DNA from: Erpobdella octoculata
Taxonomy: Eukaryota; Annelida; Clitellata; Hirudinida; Erpobdellidae
Reading direction: 5' to 3'
DNA: 64,000 nucleotides
Assembly (NCBI GenBank): GCA_963978895.1
Contig: OZ022242.1
Span: 293,201 to 357,200, forward strand
In this document: one piece after another, positions 26,201-41,200 of the stretch
Position numbering within the stretch: the stretch's first letter is position 1
Layout: every line of letters starts with the position of its first letter
Position numbers and translations under genes: made by a program
Notes under the pieces: model-generated
Database searches by the model: none
What the model was told of the DNA's origin: nothing
The model's input: only the letters and a program-made list of their open reading frames with translations

Positions 26201-29200
26201 AATAACTTAAACCAACCAATAGTGATATTAATAATAACAATAATAATAATAATACTGAAATATTAATAACTTAAACCAACCAATAGTGATATTAATAATA
26301 ACAATAATAATAATACTGAAATATTAATAACTTAAACCAACCAATAGTGATATTAATAATAACAATAATAATAATAATACTGAAATATTAATAACTTAAA
26401 CCAACCAATAGTGATATTAATAATAACAATAATAATAATAATAATACTGAAATATTAATAACTTAAACCAACCAATAGTGATATTAATAATAACAATAAT
26501 AATAATAATACTGAAATATTAATAACTTAAACCAACCAATAGTGATATTAATAATAACAATAATAATAATAATACTGAAATATTAATAACTTAAACCAAC
26601 CAATAGTGATATTAATAATAACAATAATAATAATAATACTGAAATATTAATAACTTAAACCAACCAATAGTGATATTAATAATAACAATAATAATAATAA
26701 TACTGAAATATTAATAACTTAAACCAACCAATAGTGATATTAATAATAACAATAATAATAATAATAATACTGAAATATTAATAACTTAAACCAACCAATA
26801 GTGATATTAATAATAACAATAATAATAATAATACTGAAATATTAATAACTTAAACCAACCAATAGTGATATTAATAATAACAATAATAATAATAATAATA
26901 CTGAAATATTAATAACTTAAACCAACCAATAGTGATATTAATAATAACAATAATAATACTGAAATATTAATAACTTAAACCAACCAATAGTGATATTAAT
27001 AATAACAATAATAATAATAATACTGAAATATTAATAACTTAAACCAACCAATAGTGATATTAATAATAACAATAATAATACTGAAATATTAACAACCAAA
27101 ACCAACCAAAGACTGAAACAACGGTTGAGGTCTTGTTGCCGTGACGCTCAACCTTTTGACGACGTCGGTCGAAGTTGGAGGATTGCTCTGCGCCAACGCT
27201 CTCAGCATGACTAAGATCACCTCCTTGGCCGTGTTCGCAAGCGGGGGCATCTTGTGGCGAGGGTCAGGGAACGCGCACTTCACCAGCTGAGGGTTAGACG
27301 GGTTGATCAGGCGTGCCTCCTCTTCATCTGTGCGTGAAACGAAGTAAAACAAACGTGCGTGAAACAAAGTACGTGGAACAAAGTAAAATACACGTGCGTG
27401 AAACTTGATCAAGTGATGCACCGAGTGACAAATCTCATTTAAATTAATACTAACAGCAGCTATTATTATTATTATTCCATATCATCTTCATCATCATTAG
27501 TATCACCACCATCATCATCATCATCATCATCATTAGTATCACCACCATCACCACCATCATCATCATTAGTATCACCACCATCATCATCATCATCATCATT
27601 AGTATCACCACCATCATCATCATCATCATCATTAGTATCACCACCATCATCATCATCATCATTAGTATCACCAAACCATCATCATCATTAGTATCACCAT
27701 CATCATCATTACTATCACCATCTCTAACCTTTCTTTATCTGCGGAACGTTGACCCTGAGCACTTTCATGGCAACCTGTTTGAATATGTCCTGGTCCCTGC
27801 ACACGGCAGGACTCAGCACTCGCATCACGTAGTGCAACTCCTTCGAACCGTTGCTGTTCATCGCGACACCGCATGCGGCCGAGCCGGCTCCCAGAGTCGA
27901 TGAGCGAATGATCTGCAATGGGAGTTGAATGTAACGAAGATGAAGTGATGATAGTAGTAGTAGTGGTGGTGGTAGGTAGTAGTAGTTGTTGTTGTTGTTG
28001 ATGATATAGTAGTTGAGGTCGTCGTTGTTGAAGTGGTAGGTTAGGGTTAGTTGCGGCAATAAAACAAGGTGACAATGATGAAATAAGATTCAAATAAAAA
28101 AAGTAATCCTATTTAAATGAATGTAATATCCAATCAGATTTAAATTAAAAATCTTAACCAATCAGACTTGAATAAAAAAATCATATCCAATCAGATTTAA
28201 ATTACAAAATTACATCCAATCCGATTAATATTTAAAATATTACATACAATCAGGTTTGAATTAAAAAGTTATGCGTCCAATCAACCAATGATCAATCTCA
28301 CTTTCTCCATGGCATAGGTCAGCGCCTTTTCGTCCTCGACGGTGTGTCTCAGTATGAGCGTCGCCAGCGAGAAGAAACCTTGGAAACTCGAGTCCATCGT
28401 AAGAGCCAGTAACAGTTTCGGACCGCCGATCTCCGCAAATATCTGACTGTACTTGAGGTCTCTCGTGAGACGCAGTGTCAGACGCAGGCACGCGTGCAAG
28501 GTGTCCGGTTCTACCTTGGCTCCTATCAGCGTCACGCAGGATCTGAGAACGTATATCGAAATGATGATCGTATTTAAAAAAAAGAGAAGATTGATTGTTA
28601 ACCCTTACTATTATAGTACTGTATAATATTAAAAACAAATTCATGTGCTATTTATTCTTATAGAAATTCATTGTTAACTCAAATCAATAAATTTTACTTC
28701 AACTTTATAACATAGACTGCTAATCATCAGAAAGCAGAGTAATAAAAACTTTTTTTTAGGTTAGTGAAAGGAGTTAGTTAACTCTGTGAGACAATGCGTG
28801 TAACTCCTTGCTCAAGGTAGCTACGATGGCAACACAAGTTAGATTCAAACCGCCGACCTACAAACCGACAGGCGAACGCTCTACCGCCGGTAAAAATGGA
28901 CGGTAGCACTAAATAGTAGAGCTCGATTGAATGCAAAACTGATAACCGAATTATTATTATTATTTAACCTCCGTGCGCACAGCACATCCCTGGTTAATAA
29001 TACATTGTGCGCACAACCCTTCTCAGCCCATCAAAACGAAAGACAACATAACACACCTGATCAAACTCTCGGACTGCACGTGGGAAAGCCCGTTGACGCG
29101 ACCGACGTCGTTCAAATCGTCGTCGACTTTACAGCTCGACGTGGAAGTATCCATGTTTGTAGAAGATCCTGTCGAGATCGAATAATTTACAATTTAACTA

Positions 29201-32200
29201 TTCGTTACTGTAAATTAATTAATTGTTTAATAAGTAAATTAAATTATAAATCTTTATTAATTAATCTATTAAAAATGTCTTTCTTAATTCCATTAGAGAA
29301 TAAACAAACTACAAAAAAAAAACAAACAAACTACCTTGCTTGCTGACGGAAGAACTCCCGCCGTCGCTCGCGGCAACGGGAGCAGACGTCTGACCGGCCG
29401 CAGGCGGTTCGGCTTTGGTCGGGACGTGAAGCATGATTGGACGTCTGTTACCTGTCTCCTCGTTCACCTGTAAAAGATAACATCATCATCACCAACACCA
29501 TCATCGTCACTATCATCATCATCATCACTTCAGCATGAGGACAATCGCAATCGGAAACGTCAAACTGCGAATAGAATACCTGAACCATGGTATTGAATTG
29601 AACGAGATATCTCCTCCTTCCAGCAGTAAATCTAAAAAAATGTGAAAAATTATTTTTTTTTAAGATTATTTTGAACAAATATTTTTAATAAAACATTAGT
29701 ATTAAATGAAAACAAATATCGAACAAGTAAAATCTCATAACCGAAACCCAATTCCAAACCAGCAGCGCTAAGCTCCCGCCCCACAAATTAACATCAACCA
29801 ATGACCGACCAACCTGACGGAAGTTTGCCCGGCCCAATAGGCATCGTCGATCGTCTTGTTGTTTCCGGGTCCGTAACTGGACCAGCGTCCGCTCCTGTCG
29901 TCAAACCACTTCCAAACGTGAACGGATCCCTGTCATCATCATCAGCGTCATCGAGATGGAAAATTACATACATTAGGTGGATTTAGAGGCATTTCATTAA
30001 TAACTTATTATTATTATTATTATTTGTAGCAGTAGTAGTAGTAGTAGTAGTAGTTGTTGTTGTTGTAGTATAGATAATGATGACTAAACTTACAAGAATT
30101 TGTTTCAGTTGTTCTCTCCTTTTCGATGAAATTGCCATTTTCTCGTACAAATCCAACAGAAGCATCAACGTTGTAATCCAGCTATTTGATGGAATAAATA
30201 ATTAACGTCAATCAGAAAATAATATATAATGAAGGAGAGATATAGAGAAAGACAGAGGAAGAGAGAGAGAGAGACATACAGACAGAAGAGAGAATAAGAG
30301 TATGAAAAGAAATAAAAAGTTGCAAATATAACAAAAACACAAAAAAAATATCAATCAAAGAAAGGACTAGTAAACAATCTGAACAACAACAACAACTCAC
30401 GGTGGTGTAGTTGCGGATGCGGCCATGCTCGTGCACTGGAGGGTGTTGTGCAACAATTCGACCATGACGTCCAACAAGCCGTAAACTTCCATCATCATGG
30501 AGCAGGCGATGTTTCGTCCCTGATGTTTCGATGATCTCTTCGTTTATTATTTATATCATTTGTAAATTAATAATGACAGACGTTTCTTAAATACTGACTC
30601 TGACATGACTTAATTACTGGGCTATACATCTTAAATACTGACTGACATGTCTTAATTACTGAGTGTCAACGTCTTAACGTATCACCACCACCACCACCAT
30701 CTTGACCCTGTCAACCCATAACAGTTTTAAATATTATATTCACCTACACCCCCCGTCACATCTTAACGTATCACCACCACCATCAACTTGACCCTACACC
30801 CCCTCACCCATCGCAACCCTCCTCACATCTTAACGTATCACCACCACCACCATCTTGACCCTACACCCCCTCACCCATCGCAACCCTCCTCATAGGTCTC
30901 CTTATATTCGAATCCGTCCGTACCTCAAACAGGAGACTGAGTAAGTGCAGTCGGATTGTGAGCTGCGAGGCTTGAGGTGCTTCCGACAGATAATTAGCCC
31001 ACTGGAGCAGCGACCTCGTATCGCCGACGGTCATCGGAGAGGCTTTGTCGATCAGGAAGTAGCTCAAAATTTTGATCTGCGGAATTGGAGAATTTATGAA
31101 TTACTGTTAATTAATATAAATACTTCAATGGCCATTTACAGAACGGATTGCTTGATAATAGAAATGAACAATAATAATAAAAATAATTGTCTTTAGGAGG
31201 CGATTCAAAATGAAAATCTTATCGTTGTCTTGAATGAAGGATTAAAAGGAATAAAATGTATAATAAAAAAAAAAAAAATAATACAAAAATCGACCCTTAC
31301 AGGAATCTAATATGGACAGATGAAATGGAAAAGCTTACATTCTGATAGGTCCACTATCACCATCACCATAACCATAACCACAACCATCACCACAATCATC
31401 ATCACCATAACCATAACCACCATAATCATCACCACCATCATCACCACCATTATGTATAAACAGACCTCGGTAGTGAGTAATTTGAGCATCGATTCAATCC
31501 AGGCTTTTTCGTTCCTCTCGCAGAGGAGAACGAAAAGATCGGTCACCTTGTACACCGCATCTGGGAGGGCGTCAAGGAGTCTCATGCACCCTGAATGGAT
31601 GATTCAGAATTATTAAGATAAAAAAAATAAAAAAGAAATATATACATATAAATTTACATCAACAACGAAATAACAAATAATTATTACGTTTAAATAAAAA
31701 TAAAAAAAACACAAAAACAAACTCGGAATAATCTTTTCAGTGAATCCGTCGATGAGCTGCTTGGGGACTGGCCCTTTCGGAAAGGTCGCGTCGTCTTCGC
31801 CTTCTCGTACGGCCCCCGGATAAGGCGAAGCATGGTACGATTGTTGTTGCTGTTGTTGTTGTTGTTGTTGTTGCAGTTGCTGGATTCCACCGGTTGACGT
31901 GCCCGCATCAACGTCGGATGACGTGTCGATGACATGAGCAACCTGCGGCGTCACCTGATTCGACGGCGATATAAAAATATAAGAAACCATACTCTGCATC
32001 ACCATGACAACAAGAAATCTAGGATTACTACTATCACAGACAAAAATCCTGATTGAATAAATTATTATAATTCAAATACACATTACTGAATGAATTATTA
32101 TAATGCATGTACACATTAACATACAACAACCTCTTGACTTTCCGTATTGGTTAGAGACATGGCGATCGCTTGGACCATCTGGTCGTCTTCAGGAACTTCT

Positions 32201-35200
32201 GCCATCTGTTGAGAAAAAATTTTGTTAATGACAAACTCCACGACAACATACCACACTTGTGAACGACAAACTCCACAACAACATGCCACACTCGTCTCTC
32301 GTGCATGATACACTCACATGTCTACAATAATCTGATTTAAAATATCTCAAACTTCAACCCCTAGCACAATCAACAATCAACTATCAACATTAAACTTCAA
32401 CCACTATTACAATTAACTACCCCCCCCCCCCCCCCGAACCAACTCCAAATGTCAACCACCTGGTGTTAGTTAGCCACTACCACACAGGACTGACAAGATA
32501 TTAAACCAACCTCTGGTGGAGGTGGATGGAACAGACAGTATTCCGTCGCTTGCTCGAGTCCGATGCTGTTCATCAGTGCCTCGATTGACTGAGCTCTCGA
32601 AAATCCCATGTCCATCAGCTACACACGATGGCAGATGAACAAATGTATAAGTAATTCAATGTGTATCGAATTGTCAGTTTCATAATATATTAAAAGCCTT
32701 CCATTATTACTTGTCATCATCATCACCACCAGTATCATCATCACCACTACATCATCCTTATTACCATCATAATCAATACCATCATCATCTTCATCACCAT
32801 CACCACCACTACCACTATAATCATCACCACCACCAACAACATCAACATCAGCTTTTCACTCACCTGCTGCAGGTGATTCTGATTGAGATTTTCTTCACTC
32901 CTGAAAACGGACGACTCATCCATGGTGTTGGCCTGTGCAGCAGCCGGGTCACTGCTTGCAGCAGCCGTAGTGGCAGCTGCATTCTGACCGACCGCACCTG
33001 CCTCGACAGCTGCAGATGTATCGGGAGAGTTTTTCTTCTTCTGCTGTTTGGTTTAAAAAAAAAACATGTTGATTTAATATTATGCAAAATTATACAAATA
33101 TTATTAAAAAACAAAAATAAAAATTATGAATTATATTATATAAATAAAATTAATAATTATACAATATAAAAAATTATTAATCATACAATACATATAAAAT
33201 AATTTATTATACAATACATATACAATTCGCGTCATCGAATAAATAAGCGTCATCCAAAAAATACAAACTTTCTTAAAAAGAGTTTCACAGCTGATTATAT
33301 GACACAAGATGTTGAAGAGAGATTCGGCCATCCTCGTGGTCGGCAGTTTCTTATCCCACAGCAACGTGACTGCTTCAAACGCCATCTGGTTATTGCGGAA
33401 TAATATTAATTAAGAGTATAAAATAATAAATAAACAACTGTCAAGGCATGTGTTTCAACTAAGTAAAACGGTGTAAAATATCGATTTAAAAAAACCAATA
33501 AACAAAGACGCATATCAACTGATGTTATTCGACAAATATCACATGTTATCCTAATTAACAACGTGTCTCTAGGCGTAAAAGAGTCAGGATTCGTCTTTTT
33601 AATCTTATCTCAGGAGTACAAAGAAGAAACAAAAATGACCACAACAAAACATGGAAGATTCAAGCAATATTTCTATCTTGTAATAATGCAGCACTGACTG
33701 CTTTTATAACTTAATTGCTCTTTCCTCCTCTTCTCAGTAGAACCATTATACATTAAAAAAAAACCATCTTCAAAAGCAATCGCATAAACTGCCCCCCCCC
33801 CCGTCATACGGTCTACCCTGCAAAAGAATTCTTAAACGGCCTTACACTAAAAATGCGTTAAAAACACATATAAGAAAAAATGTATAATCCAACCGATTGA
33901 ATCTGAGCGAGATAGTTCAGGACGTCAAACGGCTTGTAACCGGCCTGAGCGGACGCGGGGGGCATGTTGTACGGGCTCTCCGTGACGGTCTTCGGGTTCA
34001 GTAGCTTCTCCACGAGTATGAGCCAAACGTCCAGGAACTCGCTGCTGCCATCTGCTCACGTGCGATTGGACGGAGGTAAATAATTAACATAAAAAAATTA
34101 ACATAAAAAATGATTACAAGTAAATATAGAATTTGTAACAAAAATAAAAAAACGCGAATAATAAAAACGGAATTGAATAAAAATTAATCATAACTAAATA
34201 ATTTCAAAATGAACAAAAGAAGTAATCAAAATATTTATCAAATAAGAATAGCCTACACAACTAAACACAAGTACTCATTAAGTACAACTAAATACAAGTA
34301 CTCGTCACGTACAAGTAAATACAAGTACTTTATACGTATATAATACCACCTGGGAGCTCCTCGGATTTCAGTACGGCTTGTTTGTCTAGTTTGAGGCCGT
34401 TCGTGATGACCCAATAAAACGAGCTGAATAAAAAAGCAAAAAACTTTGTTAGAAATCGATAAGAACTGTAAATAAACGTAACAATCATTCCGAATATCAC
34501 TGATGATTGATTGCATCAAGTGTATAATATCATTTATCAGATACGTGCTTTTTAAAAACATACACGTAACAACGAAACGAAGAAATGCATGACACGTATA
34601 TGTTTACAGATACAAAAACAAAGAAATTGCATCGTGTACACATATACGCACAGACGAATGACTTAAGAAAGAACATACGTAAGATGTATAACATAAAAAT
34701 AAACATACACACAGATAAATTACGTATGAGGACACATACATACAGATAAGTAACATAAGAATACACATACATACATACAAATAACATAAAAATATGCATA
34801 CCTACAGATAAATAACATAAGAATACACATACATACAGATAAATAACATGAGCATACGCATACATACTAATAAACAACGCGAGAATACGCATACGTACAA
34901 ATACACAACACGAGAATACGCACACGTACAAATACACAACATGAGAATACGCACTCGTATAAGCTTCGATGGCATCCGTAGTCGATGAACTTCTGGAGCA
35001 TGAGGTGGTAAGGTTGCTTCTTGTCGTCAAACATCATCGATGAAGTGAAGGCGATCGTGCACAGAAGATACGTCAATCTATTAAAACGGGAGCGTTAATA
35101 AATAAATTAACATATTAATTTATGTTTTGTTTTATCAACATAATTTATGCTCTGTTTTATTAACATAATTTATGCTCTGTTTTATTAACATAATTTATGC

Positions 35201-38200
35201 TTTGTTTCATTAACATAATTACGCTTTGTTTTATAAACTTTCAAGCTTGTCATCACTGTATTGCTATCAACATCATTGAATAATCATCATCATAATTGCC
35301 GTATCGGGCTACCACTTCCACCGCCCCCCTCTCCCTCCTCCAGCACAATCACTCACCTTCTCTTCCAAATAGGACTGTACTCTGGAGGGAACCACGAAAA
35401 TCCGTCATTGATGAGGCTGGCAAAGTGGGCAGCGACGGCCCTCCCGACAGGCAGGGGAGCGGCCATGATGCTGGCAGCCAGCTGGTTCTGGTGACTCCTT
35501 CTGGGCCTGGATGGCGACCCTACGCTGACTCTCACCAGCAGCACAAACAGTTCCGTGAGAGAACGACCCAGCTTGGAAGCTATCGAAAGCAGATTCTTGA
35601 TCAGGTGAATTCTAACCAGACAGTGGTTGCAGGCCCCCCCGGCCAACGCCTCGATCTGACCCTCGACCACCGAAGTCGCCGCAGAGGCAGTCGTAGGCTG
35701 GGAGCGAGGATTGCTGCTTTCTTCTTTGCTGCTGCCTGGCATATCTTCTGCTGATGTTCTTGTTGGTCCGTGCAGCAACGATTGGTCTGAAGGAAATGGA
35801 AGTATACCACGTTAAAATAGCCTCAATTGTATCTTTATCATTCAGTAGTAGAACCCTTTTTTTGTTGTTGGAAAAATCAGTTGTGTCAGTTTGTCAAGCA
35901 AGAAGCACAATCATCTAACCCAAAATGCAAATCAGCTAAAAGCTTAATTGAATCTTGATCACTCATAACCCATTTTTGAAAAAAAATCAGTCAATCAGTT
36001 TGTCGAGCAAGAACGACAACCGTTTAACCCCCAAAATGCAAATGAGCTAATAGCACTTACTTGTACCATCCACTTCCATGTCAACGACGCCTCCACCTGG
36101 AGAAATCTCCCCTCCCGTTTCCATCGGATCGTTCCTCTCCGAAGCGTCCGCCAGGTTCGTCGGCGCGTCGTAGTTGGACGGCGATCTCAAAAAATCGGAC
36201 AACCTCTTGGCGTCGTGGTAGCCGTACGGCTGATCCTGGGCGCGGGGAATGTCGTAGCAATTCCCGGAATTGCAGTGCTTTACCGTTCCGGCGTCGCTGC
36301 ACAGACCGACGAGTACCGAACTCTCCCAGACGAGGGACTGGTACAGTCTGGAGAGAGACTTGAGGACGTTCAATCCGGGTCCAGCGGAAGAGCCCCAGTG
36401 GTTCAAAGACAGCGTTCGTATGTCGCTCTAAACAGAGTTGAAGAATAATAATATTATTATTATTGTTATTATTATTATGATTATTATTGGTGTTTATTAA
36501 TTGAAGATAATTCCATTCAAACCAGTACTATTTTTTTTTGTCCGAACCGAGAAAGTGGAGGAAAATAATTTCAAAATTTCCCAACTAAATGTCATGGGGA
36601 TTGAAAAGATACTGGGTCATACCAGAATTTAGGTCAAGTACCGTGATATCACTGGGTGATTGAAATAACCTGATTCATAAACGATAGCAGCTATCTCATT
36701 AATATCATTAAATATGCTAATGACATATGTGCAATAATAATAATAATAACATGTCATCAACATATGCATAATTACAAAACATCAACCTTAATTATTAAAA
36801 ATCTGTCTGAAAAACCACTCGGGGAAAGAAAGCATTGAATCACATTATCAACACATTCAACACTACAAACCTTGTCAGTAGGAATCACATTAATAACACA
36901 TTCAACACTACAACTCGTCACCAGGTGTACGCACACAAATGCTCACCTGACTAGCCTTGCAGATGGTAATGAAAACGATCACTAGATTGTGTATCGACGT
37001 AAGCCCGTGCAGCAGCGGAGTAGCCTTGATCTCGTAGACCGGCGATTCGCATCCGCTCAAGAACGCGTTCACCAGCTCCCTCAGCAGGACGGAGCCTCCG
37101 GGCGGACTCAGGAAGCTGTTTATCGGTTCGACCACGAGGAGGAATTTCTCCATCAAGTTCAAGGCCACGAGAATGGCCTGCGGATCTCGAGTCAGCGCCT
37201 GGAGGAATAAAAATAGAGAATTTGAAAAAAGAAGAAAAACAACAAGCACAATAATCGTCCAATCAGCGCTACAATATCACAACCGCACTCCGGCAAATAC
37301 ATCTCCGATAAAAAGAGAGAGACAACCCACCAGTATGGATTTGCAGACGCTCGCAACGGCCTGGCACGAAGACGACGAAGGAAAATCTCCGGGTAAATTC
37401 GGAAGCGTTAGAATTTCTAAGAGGGGAGTGAGACCCTGGTGGGCTACGAATTCTCTACAGTGGTCGTCCGTCGTGTTGTTGCTCAAGATCGCCTCTACGA
37501 ATTTCATCTGATGGATTGGAATTTTGAAAAATTATGAAAGAGTAGCAAATGAAATTGATTTAGTTATTATATGAATGAAATTATATGAATAAAATTGATT
37601 TAGTTATATGAATAAAATTGATTTAGTTATACGAATAAAATTGATTTAGTTATATAAATGAAATTGATTTAGCTATTATATGTATGAAATTGATTTAGTT
37701 ATATGAATGAAATTGATGTAGTTATCTAAGTGAATGAACAAACGTGAAAGATCACGACAAACTCACCACGTTGAGAACGTAATCGACTAGTGGAATCACC
37801 TGCCTTTCGTTCCTTCGAAGACGAATAATAAATAATAATAAATAAACGTAATATTTAAAAAGTAAAATTATAATTACATCTTATTTTGATATTATTAATA
37901 AATATTTTACACCCAAAAATAATTATATAATAGAAAATCAGACAATCAAAATGACGATTATACTAACAAACAAACAACGAAACTAGAAATGCTCCGATTT
38001 ACCCGATTTGTCATAATAATCGGCATTATTGGGCAATTAGTGATACCATTTTAAAAACTGCCTCAGTTGTGACAAAATGTGCCATCACTCCGTTTCAGAA
38101 AAAAATTCCGATTCCATCTGTCAGCCTGGATAACGAGAGCTGCACTACTGGCCCAGAAAAACGGCCGCCGGCAAAGCACCATGAATAAACACCTCATGAA

Positions 38201-41200
38201 TATTAACGAAGATCACCTATCTAATCAATCATCAATGAAAACAAAAACTCACATTGATTGTTCTCCAGTTTTGGCATCATCTCCTCCTCTACTCGCTCCA
38301 CCGACCGCTCCCCTTTCACCTCCCCTCCTCTCTCCGTCCGGAGAGGTTGCCACGGCGACGGCCGGAACGCTGTGGACGCTGGCGACGTCGTCGTCATCGT
38401 CGTCGTCATCCGAGCTGTTTCCGAGGTTGTTGTTGTTGGCTTGACCGATGCCACTACCGCCGCCCGTCCCCCCGGCAGCTGAGGTGGACGACGTCGTTGA
38501 CGACGCGGCTGCCACCGAAGCGCCGCCCGTCATGGTCGGAGTCGTGGCCGCGGACGAGATCGGCTTCTGGTGGCAGACGACGTTCGGGTCTTGTCCCATG
38601 TTGCTCACCTCCACGAGAAGCTGGAATTGTTCGACCAAAAAAAAAATCGTTTAAAACGATTATTCAGCGATGACCAATGAACTACGACAAACCAAACTTG
38701 AAACCATATTAACAACACAATAAAAGTAACAACAACGATAACAATAATAATAATAATATTAATAATAATATATCTGACCTTGATAATGCCTTTAATTGCC
38801 TCCAGCCTGAGAGATGGTTGATGACGCATCAGCTCGTCTACTGCACTGCCAAGACTCGTTGCTGTGTCCCCTGTCATCGGGGGAGAGTTTCAATTTACGA
38901 TCAGTGGCAAGAACATGAATATTTAATAATAATAACAATAATAATTTAATTTAATTTAATTTAAAAACAAAAATTTGTATGGTGCCGTGTGCAGCAGAAG
39001 CCGCTTAAAGGGCGCTTAACAGAACAATTAATAGAAATGTGATCCAACAAAAATAAAAATAAAATAAAAAAGATATGCAAGTACCCATACAGCAGACAGG
39101 TTTTCAATAAAAAACGACAAGAAATGAACAATCAGCCTTCTCTTCCAAAAAAAAAACACGGCATATCCGAAGCTCTCGACCAACCACAACAAACCTGGCA
39201 TGTCTGAGCTCCTCCTTCTTTTCATCGCCGGCAAATAATCAGGCGACAGGAGTACCTTGAAGAGATTCTCGAAAGGCTTGCAGGCCATGAACGCATCAAG
39301 TCCTCTAGTGTTGAGGCAGAGGGCGCTGAAGACGTTCGGAAGTGCAGAGAGAACTTCTTTTGTCGCCGGAACCTGATTGGTCGGCATATATGCGTGTACA
39401 GTATGTAAACTTTTACAGCTCTAGTTAGCCACAAAGATAAAACTTAAATCATATATACATCTCGAGCATTAATCTCATGTAGAACATTCCAGAACAAAAC
39501 ACAAATGAACGGGTTAATAACAAAACATTATCTTTACAAACACACACGCTTGTTTACACGTGCAAATATAGACACGCTCGTTCATACATACAAGTACAAA
39601 CACACACACTTGTTCATACATACAAGTACAAACACACACACGCTCATTCATACATACAAGTACAAACACACACACGCTCGTTCATACATACAAGTACAAA
39701 CACACACGCTTGTTTACACGATCGAATTCAGACACGTTAACCAACATTTTTGACGAGTAGAGCTTGCAGCATGATGTCCGTCAACCCGTTGGACTGGAGG
39801 GAAGACAGCATCGACGGCTCCTGGAAGACGTAGACGGTTACCAGCTCAGTTGCTGGAAGAGTTAAACAACGAGGTATGAAAACAAAGACGACGTCTATAA
39901 ATTAAAACTTCGGAACTCTATAACGGATATGAATGGACAACTTAACACAAACATGGACAACTTAACCACAAACATGAACAACTTAACCTACATACGGACA
40001 ACTTAACACAAACATGGACAACTTAACACAAATATGAACAACTTAACCTACATACGGACAACTTAACACAAACATGGACAACTTAACACAAATATGGACA
40101 ACTTAACACAAACATGGACAAAATTAATGCAAAATTTAATTAAAATTAATCAATTACAACAGCACAACATCTTATGGACAACTTAACACAAACATGGACA
40201 AAATTAATGCAAAATTTAATTAAAATTAATTAATTACAACAGCACAGCAACACCTTATAAGCATGACAACTCACCTAGCAAGAAGAGCGATGCTCCGTAA
40301 TACTCCGCATTGCTTATGATATGCTTCAGCGAACACGGCAACGATCCGTCCATGACTGAAAACATCATCATCATCATCACCGTAACGAATGATAGTTCTA
40401 TTCATTACTTCTCTAATTATTAAATTATTACAAATGATTTACAAGTAATAAAATTAACAGGCAATAAAATTTACAGGTAATAAAATTTGAATGTAGTAAT
40501 TTATAATTATCCAGCATATAAAACGGATATTCACACTAATTTAAAAATTCATAAAATAGACCCCATCCAGACAGTAACATTATCGATAATCATCGTCGCA
40601 TACAATCTGACATTATAAGCGGTTAATCATCATCACATACAATCTGACATTATAAGCGGTTAATCATCATCGCATACAATCTGACATTATAAGCGGTTAA
40701 TCATCATCGCATACAATCTGACATTATAAGCGGTTAATCATCATCGCATACAATCTGACATTATAAGCGGTTAATCATCATCTCATACAATCTGACATTA
40801 TAAGCGGTTAATCATCATCGCATACAATCTAACGTAGTAGGCGTTAAATTCCGGACGCGACTTACGATGTCTTATGGTGTCGGAGAAAGATGTCTCGCTG
40901 ATGGCCTTCTTGATGAAGTTCAGAATCGATTTGAGGAGAGCCGCTCTCTGGGGGAAGCACTGGCGGGTCAAGTCCGGAGATCCTAAATACGAACGAATGA
41001 AAATCAAAAATTAAATCATTAAAATAAAATTAAATCATTAAAATTAAATTAAATCATTAAAATTAAATTAAATCATTAAAATTAAATTAAATCATTAAAA
41101 TTAAATTAAATCATTAAAATTAAATTAAATCATTAAAATTAAATTAAATCATTAAAATTAAATTAAATCATTAAAATTAAATTAAATCATTAAAATTAAA

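Larger units (their letters stand above)
24088..29168 (-). other. HUWE1: HUWE1 exons 42-48: central helical region
   Basis: Exons (minus): 29057-29168, 28302-28542, 27729-27912, 27107-27327, 25654-25872, 25228-25518, 24088-24876. Matches include [66 protein letters not shown], and in exon 48 [20 protein letters not shown] followed by [12 protein letters not shown]. Exon 48 (789 nt) is the second largest; its 3' half turns into the acidic tract. The large 25.9-27.1 kb intron is almost entirely minisatellite. Confidence 0.93.

Noticed and set aside
28842..28890. tRNA gene
   Set aside because: A and B boxes are present but no complete cloverleaf or acceptor stem, and the B box deviates; a SINE explains it better.
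34530..35030. 166-codon Cys/Val/Tyr-rich open frame
   Set aside because: Translation of the ACATACATAC-type array next to exon 27.
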